In this document: positions 55,281 to 64,000 of the stretch, one piece after another
How the letters are laid out: the number at the start of each line of letters is the position of its first letter
Position numbering within the stretch: the stretch's first letter is position 1
Assembly (NCBI GenBank): GCA_014155875.1
Contig: JACEFZ010014452.1
Location: forward strand, 1-64,000
Source of the DNA: Cepaea nemoralis
Lineage: Eukaryota > Mollusca > Gastropoda > Stylommatophora > Helicidae
Reading direction: 5' to 3'
DNA: 64,000 nt
Position numbers and translations under genes: made by a program
The notes under the pieces: generated by a model
Seen by the model: the letters and a program-made list of their open reading frames with translations, nothing else
Database searches by the model: none
Told to the model about the DNA's origin: nothing

Positions 55281-55799
55281 ACTATATTAGATGACTGATC
55301 TGTGGAAAGAGACCCATTCTCTTTTTTTTTTTTTTTTTTTTTTGTTGCATTCTTTCTCTTTTGTGCATTTTTGTGTGTGCATTTGCGAGCGCTATCAAGA
55401 CAAGTCCCATGAACAAGTCAAGAATCCTGATACGGGGGGAAATGACACGTGACAAGAACACCAAAAGACACATGGCATTCAAGATGTGCAGCGTGGGAGC
55501 CGACAAGACCGTCAAGAAGACGAACGTTGAGAGCCTGCCTGCGAGCTTCAAAGAACATGAAACTACAGTCACTACTGGGACGTAGAGGTGTTTCCAAGAC
55601 ACCAGGGCCGGGTTATATACTGGCCAAGACCTATTGACGCGTCCTCGTCGAGCGTCCTAGGCAACAGGTCCCTTCGCGGTCCTGGTTAAAGTCAGTAGGA
55701 TCGTCGATTCCTCTGAAAGTCGGAAAGTGTCTGCCTGTACGGCGAGGAACCACCAGTCTGCACACCAATAAGCCAGACATGGGACAACGGATACTCACG

Positions 55800-57635
55800 C
55801 AAACCTCAGGTCCTGTATGACATCACACTGATGTTGGACAACAGGATGCCTTCATCCGACATACAGGACTTCGCAATGGACTTCAAGCCAACGAACACAA
55901 GCAAGCAAGTACTGTCACTACTGAAGCCACCACGGGGAAGATCGATGACAACCAACCACAGACAAGAGCTAACACAGCTGAAAAGGAGGAGAAAGACACC
56001 GGAGTCGGAAACACCGACTCGAAAACTGTCAGATGGTATTGTCAAGCGTATTCAAGTGGAGCTGTCAGACGAGGAAATCACGAAGCAGCTACAAGAACAA
56101 AATCCCAACATCCGAATACTGAAGGCGGAGCGGATCCTGACGTACTGAAAGATCCCTACCACGCTGGCGGCGGTGACGACAGAGGGCAGAGAGATGCCGA
56201 CCACAGTATTAATCAACAAGAAAATACAACAGCCAGAGAGATTCATCCCAAGGAATCAATCAATGTTCAAGATGTCAGAGGGCCGGCCACACCAGAGTAG
56301 CATGTAAGACGGAATTCTGCCGGTACTGTGCCGATCACCACGCTTTCAACGAGAGTCCGCTGGCCAAGCTGGACACGGACTTTCGAGCACCGACCAACAA
56401 TAGAAAGTGTGCCAACTGCCTGGGCAAGCATGGAGCAAGATACTTGGGCTGTCCGTACCAGCAACGACACAGAGACGTATTAAAGCTCACCATCAAAACA
56501 AAGGCACCATACAACGAAGCAATTCGGAGGTGGGAGACAGCCACGGGTATATCACAATCTGAAAGAGATCAACTGCAAAAACAGATAGACGAGTTGAAGA
56601 AACAAGTCAAGGCACTGCTGACGCCGATTCGGACCAGCGACAACGAAAAACTACTGGCGGAAATGAAGGAGATCCAGCACAACATCAAGTAAGAAGTGGA
56701 ACATATGGCACTGATTAAGAAGGAGAACGAAGAAATCCTACAAACTATTAAATCAGAGCGAGAACTACAGAAAGCTGAAATGGAACTTTTCCGAAACAAA
56801 ACAACAGAAACCTTACAAGAAATTACAGAGAAACCGCAAGATTAAAACCAAGAGACCGCGCCTGAATCGCAAGCGAAAGCCAGCAGCCCTACCACGACGC
56901 AATAAACAGTCAAAGGGAAGCCAATATCCCGCCAGATATCCGAAGAAAACCGATATGAGTAGACGGCAGAGAGGACGCCCCGATACCGCCAATATTTACC
57001 GATGAAGAAATCGCAGAGATTAAGAGGACATACGAACTCAAGTGCAAGGACACATGGAAGAAAAAGCGAAGCAGCACAAGAAACTCAAGGGGAAATCAAT
57101 GCCCAGCCTTATCGCTGAAGAATTAGATTTATACGAGGATGACGAACACCCATGGCAATACTACATAGACGACGGAGAGATCGTCCCATGGCTGACCACA
57201 GAGGAAGAAATCGAAAGGTAACAGCAACTCAAACTCGACAGTGAAAACAGGCACAAGGAATAAAATGAAAACATCGAAAAGCTGATACAGAAAATACATA
57301 AACAAGGAGGAAAAAAGACCAAATAAAAATTCCTTATAAGGACTGCAACCAGTTAAGCCAGGAAACCTCACTTACCAAAAATGCCACCAGAGGAGACGGG
57401 AACAAAAGACACCCGCCACCATCCCCCCCCCCCCCCAGCATGACGTCACAGACACAAAGGCCGATATAACCAGTCCAGATCAGGACTAACTCGTAACAGC
57501 GCACAAGACAAGAATCAGGGTGAATTAACCCACAAAAACCACGGATCTCAACAATAACCGACGCTGAGGAATCAGGTTTAACGAGACCGAATTTGGAATT
57601 TTTGCTTTGAAAATTGGAATTGGAATTGGAAAGAG
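55800..57635 (+). pseudogene. LINE ORF1 (Gag-like) element without ORF2
   Basis: The plus strand carries a basic and acidic N-terminal region (55831-56148: KPPRGRSMTTNHRQ, then LSDEEITKQLQEQNPNIRIL). After a frame change come three zinc-knuckle-like units: CSRCQRAGHTRVAC (about 56270), CRYCADHHAFNES and CANCLGKHGARYLGC. A coiled coil follows (ERDQLQKQIDELKKQVKALL), then a charged tail to about 57240 (FTDEEIAEIKRTYELKCKDT). This is the RNA-binding ORF1 of Jockey/I-type LINEs. A 3' end with ggaattggaattggaaagag follows within 400 bp, with no endonuclease or RT. It is either an ORF1-only derivative or an internally deleted copy. Stops interrupt it. Confidence 0.65.
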
Positions 57636-57970
57636 ACCGAGCCAAGCAGGATAAAACCGGATGTAATGGATTCTATCGTTTTGGTTTTAAACAGTTCTTC
57701 CCTTCTGTTATGAATACATTAAACAATTCGAGGCGGGCTAGAGGCAAGGATGGGGACGTCGGTTTTTGACATTTGCATTCTCTGTTGCGGTTCATTACTT
57801 GTTGCAGGATGCATACGTGGTAGGACCATTATCTCTGCAATGGGAAAATTAAACAAACAATGTAAGGGACCCCCTTTTTACACCATAGGGCCTGTTTAAG
57901 ATATAGACAGACAAACCTACAGGAACGAATGCATTTAACTGTTCAGCTAGTCAAGTAATGTGTGCCTTAC

Positions 57971-58114
57971 TTCAGTCTCTACTATCTCATTTTCAGTAAC
58001 ACCAGAATCTAATGCTGCTAGACTGAACTTGGCATCGTCCGACTCTGCACCAAAGGTGGAGTTCTGGTTGACGGCTTTCCAATCAACATACAGGTTCATG
58101 AACTCAGTTACCAT
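57971..58114 (-). CDS. Candidate exon (48 codons), probably of the same host gene
   Basis: The block follows the acceptor cctgttttactttcag and ends at GTAAGG. It is open, 144 bp and phase 0. It encodes MVTEFMNLYVDWKAVNQNST, then FGAESDDAKFSLAAL and SGVTENEIVETE. No family motif is recognised. It shares strand and phase with the four polycystin-like blocks downstream and lies where an earlier extracellular exon would be. The link is inference; it might belong to another gene. Confidence 0.5.
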
Positions 58115-58149
58115 CTGAAAGTAAAACAGGCTGTTTTATTAATGCCGAC

Positions 58150-58375
58150 GTCTGTGGCTTTGGGGTAGTGGACGCAGATTCACAGTCCGACATTCCGAGT
58201 TCAAGGTCAGCAGCATGCGATTTGAGACCAGATCACTTTGCGTTGATTTGCAAAATGTTTGAGCGGCGGTCATTCAGAAAGGAATGACATAATAGGGTGC
58301 GTAAAATTGCTTAGAAAATCACAAACAACCAATAAATGCTCATATTGAATGCGACATCCTGTAAAGTGAAGTACA
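58150..58375 (+). mobile_element. tRNA-derived SINE, family S1, diverged copy
   Basis: tggctttggggtagtggac (A box), attccgagttcaaggtcagc (B box), cggcggtcattcagaaagga, and the tail gcgacatcctgtaaagtgaa. It lies about 40 bp from the host exon, in the upstream intron. Confidence 0.6.
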
Positions 58376-58489
58376 TTAATGATGTTTTGCTTTATTTTAC
58401 TAGCATACAATGTGCTTAACTTAGTGACATCATAATCGCCTAGGAACGTTATGTGACTGTTAGATTACATATGTACATACATTACTGGA

Positions 58490-59905
58490 TTGATTGATTG
58501 ATTTAGGAACCGACATCACAGCATTCGGGGCATTCCCATAAGCGCTCCGTCCCCATCCTCAGCAGCCAGTGAAGAGTTCCAACACCAATAGTTCCAGTAG
58601 CAATCTGATTATATGTCCGTCTCGCCTTTCCTCTGAGCGTCGAGCGTCGGCCAGATCCCCTCGTCACTCCTCGCTGCCTCATTCTTGCCAGACTATGGTG
58701 ATCAATTTGCTCTTCCGAGGTGTACACGTGCTCCTGCAAGGCCGCTACCACGTCTGCCTTGTCATGCATCAATACTCCACCAAGTTTTGCCGAGCCAGCC
58801 AGTCTGTCCGCCTGTTCATTCCCAGCACACCGGCATGCCCCGGAGAAAAGATCCAGGTGATGCCTGCCACCCGTGACCTCCGAAGCGAAGCAAGCCACTC
58901 TGCACGAAGCCTGCCTGTCCTCATCCTCCTCAGCATGCTTTCTGAGTCAGTTACAATCACGGTGTGTGTATGTATCGTGTTCTCCATCCAGCGGAAAGCT
59001 GCACTGACCGCCTCCACCTCCATTCTTAAGCTAGATGGTGTGGTATCATACGCCAGGCTCTCCTGCAGCAAACGTCGATCATTAGCTTTTGCTAAGAATC
59101 CCCAGGCACTTCTCCTACCTCTCAACACCGAACCATCTGTGTAGATAATCACATCACCCTGGGCGAGCATTATCCTGAAGTTGCTGGGTTTCCACTTCCG
59201 TGGCCCCTGCTGGCCACTCCCTGCACTACCGGCTCAATGTGATTATAACTCTACACAAGTCTGACTGCTCCGCTGGCACTCTGACCCACTCCTCTCCTCG
59301 CCTAATGTTCTCCAAGATGCACCACATGTGTGATCGTATCCTCCGTCTGAGCCATCCATGATTTCCCTCTTATCAGTCTCTGACCTCTAATCTGTGTCTA
59401 GCGCCTCATGCAATCGGGTGATCTATGTCTGCAGCTACTCTGAGGTATGCCTTCGCCTGCATCACCTTGTGCCTACCAGCAACAGTCGGCAGACCAAGGA
59501 TGTAACGCATACACACTATTGGTGTTTCCCTAACGCATCCCAGAATGACCCGCATAGCTTCGTTCTGTATGCTCTCTAATTTCACCAGCTGACTCTTTGA
59601 GACAGTGAGCAGTCCTAGTCCATAATCAATCACTGAGAGGATCAAGTGCTGGTATAGTGTGAAGAGCATTCCCTGCTCTGTGTCCATTGCAGCCATAGTT
59701 TTAAGTGCAATGAGTCCCTTTTGAGATCTTGTCACAACCGTCTCCACATGGTCCTTGAAGGACAGACTCCTGTCAAATGGGATTCCCAGATACTTCAGTT
59801 TGTTCTCTCTGTTGACGCTTCTACCATCTATTGTGAGGCTGTGTGTAGCGAAACGCCAGTGGCCCATGTCCTTATGCATTCTTTTATTCTTGGGGAAACA
59901 GGGGG
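58490..59905 (-). pseudogene. Subfamily A' LINE: connector and RNase H
   Basis: In minus sense: RFATHSLTIDGRSVNRENKL, KYLGIPFDRSLSFKDHVETV and the ILGCVRETPIVCMRYI connector (59879-59406). The RNase H follows (59170-58503) with IIYTDGSVLRG, L-R-M-E-V-E-A, VTDSESMLRRMRTGRLRAEW and a frame change at HAGVLG(M)N. It ends ECPECCDVGS-stop and a tail aatcaatcaatcaatcc. RT is absent and the 5' end is cut at about 59905. This is the reference for the A' fragments at 10.1, 41.2 and 42.5 kb. Confidence 0.85.
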
Positions 59906-60999
59906 AAACGGCTTTCGGAAGCTCTCAGTTCTCTTGTTCGCTCAATCTCCATGAAAGATGGTTCTTGGGGTTATCTTCATAACACAATCTTTACATGGAG
60001 CGAGTAAATATATGTTTGGATCTTGCGGGTAAACCCGATGAAGCGCCTTGCGCCAAATGTGCACTGGTGCGGCTTCTGGAGGATTCATGTCCGTTTCTAC
60101 TGATGGCCATCCACGGCCGAATGTCAAGAGTTCAAGTTAAAGATTGAGACATTTAAAAGGTCTACTACTGGTGGAAGGAAAAGGTAAACTTGGGTTTTCT
60201 TTGGTCCAGGCAAAACTTGGCCTATAAATATCTATTGTCTTAACGACTGAAACGAACTGGCGAAAAGCCGGTTATGCCCATATTGTGAGTGGGTTGACCG
60301 TTGGCAATCTGACTAGGCGTCTTGTTCTTGGCATAGCAGGGGGAGTGAATCTGAACAATATATCTCCCCAGAGGATTTCATTTGTTCTTGGCGGCAGATG
60401 AGCTGTTGCTATCTTTCTTCCTACGGCTTACCGTTACTTAGTAGCATCTCTCTTTTAAATATAGGCACATTAGATAGCTACGGGGATGGGGTCCACCAAT
60501 CTATAATCTATCTTCTTGAGCCAGGGGATGCTAGCCACAGGACTATCTCTTTCGTCTGTCACTCGATAGGATGATGTCGGGAGGATAATGGACTCCTCTA
60601 TCTCACTGAGAGAACCTGAACTTATCTACCCTATGGCTTGGGCAGGGCAATGCCGGTACATTGGGGCGACAGCTCAGTCGAGAGCGGCGGCCGGGAGGGG
60701 TAGTATCTTCTTTGAATGGGGAACTACACGGTGTGCCATATAACCCCAATACTGTAATATATTTACTTAACGGGGAGAAGGACACAGATTACGGGGCGCA
60801 CCACACCACAATATCTTGGTTGTGAGAAAGGCATGGTTTGCAAGTGAGAGGAAAGCATGGAAATGAATGTGCCCAATAATAATAAAGGCTTGGTATGAGT
60901 GTGGAAAGTGTGTCTTGTAAACAAAACGTTCCTAGGCTGGACAACATGACATCCAAAAGCTGGAGGTCTACTCAAGCCCGGACGTAGCCAATCCAGGGG
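59906..60999. other. Unassigned DNA
   Basis: No family motif. A minus frame of 61 codons (60127-59942) is open but unidentified. The LTR of the next element may begin in this stretch. Confidence 0.35.
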
Positions 61000-61996
61000 C
61001 TACCTGACAGGTCAGGCCCATTCATTCGGGTATGGTATATACTGCATTGGGTAAAGATCCTATATGTCAAATATATATAAACTGAGACCCTATTGGTCTT
61101 CAGGATTGTGTGATGCTTGAGTCAGCTTGATCCCTCACTCGAATGTTTGTTCTTTCCAGGGTCCTCCTTCTTTTGAAAGTATGAACAGAGCTGAAGGTCT
61201 CGACAGGGCTCTACGCAGAAAGCAGGTTATGACTATGCCATGGCAGGGTTTGGGCCATGCCTGTTGTAAGAATATAATCTCTACAAGATAGAGCCACTGC
61301 TGACCTTGAAAGAATGACCATCAGCTGTACTGACACATCACCAGTCATCTCGATACGTTTGGATTGAGTCCTTTTGTATTATTGGCTGGACCCCGCCAAT
61401 CACTCAGACACACCCATTATTATATGAGAACTATTCTCCAGGACATTATTTCCTACCTGACATTATGACAGGTGATTACATGGCACTTTCCTAGAACATT
61501 TGTTTACTAAAAAGACTGTGGTCCATGGAAATTTGGAAGTTTGGTCTACAGAAGGCTGTTGTACGTACAACCAATTACCTGGAAGGAAGGAGATTCTTGC
61601 ACACTTGGTGAGCTGTGTTTGGACGGATCGGACAGTGTATGAAGCTGGGTCTGTGCATCTAGCTACCTGAGGCTCTGTGCCTGAACTTTATCAGTGTTGT
61701 GTCTGTTTAGAACTATCTGTGTTAACTGCCTTGATGTTTTCCTGTGCTGTCCTTTATTGATTTAATAAATCAAGTTTTAGTTTATTCCAACGATCACTGT
61801 GTTATATATATGGATCAGCCAGAAGAACATTGCAGGAAATAGGTCCTTAGGTCGAAAGAAAGAGTGACAGTGAGTCCGGGGAAAACGGAGGAGGGTTGGC
61901 AGGTAAAGACCTATCCCAGCCAGGGCTATAAAGAGAATAATTTTGAAACATTGTGACAGGGCTATTTGGGACCCTCCACATAGCTTGTTACAATTT
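61000..61996 (+). repeat. Putative 5' LTR region of the terminal retrotransposon
   Basis: It contains a TATA-like caaatatatataaactg at about 61058 and AATAAA at about 61764, and ends shortly before a primer-binding-like site (…gcttgttaca). The left boundary is not resolved, because the other LTR lies outside the window. Confidence 0.5.
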
Positions 61997-61997
61997 C

Positions 61998-62015
61998 TGG
62001 GGGCACGTCGCGGGA
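61998..62015 (+). promoter_or_regulatory. Putative primer-binding site
   Basis: tgggggcacgtcgcggga has the TGG start and G/C core of a tRNA-complementary site and lies between the LTR-like region and gag. The element at 30.8 kb has a similar site. Confidence 0.5.
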
Positions 62016-62228
62016 TATTTGAAATCCTGGTGGAGTTCTGGCTGATATAGTGATAGGGGACAGATATCCTTGTCTACTATCAATAGGTTCTGCCTACCGT
62101 GCCTGGCTATTGTCTATACTCTTCCTGACCGACATACGACGTGTTGTGGTCGTGTAATGTAACTTGTTGTGTACTTGTGAGTGCAATTTAATAGACAATT
62201 ACCTCTTCCCTTACCCTCTGAGTTTAGG

Positions 62229-64000
62229 ATGGCATCAGCTGGGTTTAATGTCGCTGACGTACAGGCTACAGGGCGTGAGATGGGCTATGATGGAGCGGAG
62301 TTACAGAAATATGTGCAGGAAGTGGAAAGAGACTTCAGACAGGCTGTGCGCGAAGCCAAGAAAAGGGAGGCTGAGCAGGCCGTCAGAGACCATGAGTTCC
62401 GTATGAGGGAGTTGGAGCTAAAAGCTCAAACTGCCAAGGAAACCGAGGGTGCAGTGGGAGGCGCTGTTCTCCCTGACTCAACATCTTCTAGTGGCGGTCC
62501 ATACCAGGCAATGAAGTTCCCTTTGCTCCCGTTCGATGAACACAAAGAGAAGATCGACCAGTATCTTCAAAAATTCCAGTCGATGGCTTTGGCTATGGGA
62601 CTGGAACGTGGGAAATGGAACTTGAAAATCTCGCAGGGCCTGAGGGGTATAGCGTACGAGGTCTATTCAAGGTTGCCACCTGGTATGGAGAATGACTATG
62701 AGGCTCTGGAAAAAGCATTATTGAAAAGGTTCCAGATGACAGCCCATACATACCGTCAGCAGTTCAGAAAGTCCAAGCGAGAGCCAGGAGAGATGTTCGC
62801 AGCCTACAGTGTTCGACTGAAGTCTTACCTTTTGAAGTGGATGTCATTAGCTGGATTTGCTAACGACTATGAAAGTTTGGAAGAATTAGTGGTCGTGGAC
62901 CAAATGAAGAGGATGATGCCTAAGCCATTGCAAACCTTCTTGGTTGAAAATGGGGCAGAAAGGTTAGACATAGTCAACACATTGGCGGAAAGGTATGTGC
63001 TAGCTCATGGGGATAATGGGGAATTGTCACAACCCAATCCCCGACCACCAGACACATGGTCTGGAAAGAAGAAGAACCCTAAAACAGCTCACACCAAGAA
63101 GGAGGATCCTTTCGAGAAAGTTCCTATTAAGAAACCCTCTGGTAAGAGTCCACCTGGATCTCCTAAAAGAAAGTGGAGTGAAAAGTGGTGCGCCTATTGC
63201 AAATCTCCCACACACAATACGGTTGATTGCCGGTGTAAACAGAAAGACTCTCACTATGCTGCTTGTCTTGTAGAAACCGGGGAAGGGTCTCACCAGGAAG
63301 TAGAAGGGAGGGATCTTGGGAACAATAATTCAGAAAAACCACCAGTAGTAGAAACGGTACTTGTGAACGGACAACCAGTTGAGTGTCTCTATGACACCGG
63401 TCTGCAGTTTGAGGCTGTAATTTCATCACACTTAGTGAGCCCAGAGCAGCTAACCGGGGAATCTATTGAGATTCAAACGGCGACAAAAAGTGCGGTAGTG
63501 ATGTCTCTTCCAATTGCGAAGGTGGACATCAAATCGAAATATGTTACCGGCACTATTCAGGCAGCCGTTCTGCTAGATCCGATCTTCCCAATGATCTTGG
63601 GTTGTCGCTACGTCTTTCTAGGGATTCCAACCGAACCCATGTACGTAGGGGCGATGCAAACCCGATCTCAATCGGAGGATGAGCAGACGCCGGCCTTGAT
63701 CGTGAATCCCTTGCCTGGGGAGTTACGAGCTGCTCAAAGCCAGGATGCTACTTTGCAACCTTGCTTCAATCAGTTGCCCAAAAGTTCTGACCCACCAAGA
63801 CGGGGTCAGTATTATATGAAGAATCGGTTACTGTACCGGAGAGCCGGAGTGGAGGAACACCAGCATGGACAGCTGGTAGTTCCTAAGGCCTATCGGGAAC
63901 AGCTTCTTCATATGGGACACACCATTTCATTCAGTGGACATATGGGTGTCGGGGCAACTCTCCAGCGCATTTCCTGCCATTACTACTGGCCAGGGATGAC
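62229..64000 (+). CDS. Gag-protease-integrase polyprotein of a second Gmr1-like element (runs off the window)
   Basis: From ATG 62229 I read 590 codons with no stop to the window end. Domains: coiled coil (about residues 24-80, YVQEVERDFRQAVREAKKRE and on), SCAN-like capsid from about 98 (MKFPLLPFDEHKEKIDQYLQ, then LLKRFQMTAHTYRQQFRKSK), a basic linker, zinc knuckle C321-A-Y-C-x4-H-x4-C334, aspartic protease D389-T-G with ILG at 456-458, a linker, and the integrase zinc region with H564 and H571 (GHTISFSGHMGVGATLQRIS) and YYWPGM. Only about 100 residues separate protease from integrase, so no RT can lie between them: again the Gmr1-type order. The start is supported by the leader and primer-binding-like site. 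It looks potentially intact. RT and RNase H would be expected beyond 64000. Confidence 0.9.
   Translation, partial: MASAGFNVADVQATGREMGYDGAELQKYVQEVERDFRQAVREAKKREAEQAVRDHEFRMRELELKAQTAKETEGAVGGAVLPDSTSSSGGPYQAMKFPLLPFDEHKEKIDQYLQKFQSMALAMGLERGKWNLKISQGLRGIAYEVYSRLPPGMENDYEALEKALLKRFQMTAHTYRQQFRKSKREPGEMFAAYSVRLKSYLLKWMSLAGFANDYESLEELVVVDQMKRMMPKPLQTFLVENGAERLDIVNTLAERYVLAHGDNGELSQPNPRPPDTWSGKKKNPKTAHTKKEDPFEKVPIKKPSGKSPPGSPKRKWSEKWCAYCKSPTHNTVDCRCKQKDSHYAACLVETGEGSHQEVEGRDLGNNNSEKPPVVETVLVNGQPVECLYDTGLQFEAVISSHLVSPEQLTGESIEIQTATKSAVVMSLPIAKVDIKSKYVTGTIQAAVLLDPIFPMILGCRYVFLGIPTEPMYVGAMQTRSQSEDEQTPALIVNPLPGELRAAQSQDATLQPCFNQLPKSSDPPRRGQYYMKNRLLYRRAGVEEHQHGQLVVPKAYREQLLHMGHTISFSGHMGVGATLQRISCHYYWPGM

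Overview
This window is animal nuclear DNA, most likely from an invertebrate such as a mollusc. That guess is inference: no species marker is present. There are no operons, rRNA genes or CRISPR arrays. The sequence is AT-rich intron or intergenic DNA packed with non-LTR retrotransposons, tRNA-derived SINEs, LTR-retrotransposon pieces and very long microsatellites. Nearly all long reading frames belong to mobile elements.

Host gene. On the minus strand I can pick out five separate exon-like blocks, each bounded by AG and GT, each open, and each an exact multiple of three with phase 0 at both ends: 58114-57971, 39498-39307, 26499-26386, 8430-8149 and 7222-7079. Read in this order, the last four resemble the GAIN/GPS region of polycystin-1-type (PKD1/PKDREJ-like) receptors. 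The cysteine pattern of the GPS is split across the last two blocks. If they form one gene, most of the window is its introns, now filled with transposons.

Layout. 1-3411: unidentified, C-homopolymer-rich sequence. 3412-6340: a 2.9 kb tetranucleotide array. 6340-9720: last host exons, then a three-unit TCTG-containing repeat. 10.1-15.9 kb: RNase H-bearing LINE copies with nested insertions. 17.4-19.3 kb: two LINE 3' ends. 19.4-22.4 kb: a CR1/Jockey-like LINE. 22.4-25.6 kb: the best RNase H LINE copy. 26-30 kb: host exon, SINEs and a LINE tail. 30.2-33.9 kb: LTR-like leader and a decayed gag. 33.8-35.7 kb: a 939-bp tandem duplication. 36-44 kb: SINEs, an 8 x 49 bp minisatellite, a mariner fragment and LINE fragments. 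44.3-47.6 kb: a nearly full-length RTE-like LINE. 47.8-48.1 kb: a foldback repeat. 48.95-53.7 kb: a Ty3/Gypsy element whose integrase lies before the reverse transcriptase (Gmr1-like order). 54.2-54.8 kb: a clean LTR. 55.8-57.6 kb: an ORF1-only LINE derivative. 58.5-59.9 kb: another RNase H LINE. 61-64 kb: the 5' half of a second LTR element that also goes directly from protease to integrase and stays open to the window edge.

The two Gmr1-like elements and the TE-split polycystin-like gene are the most interesting contents.
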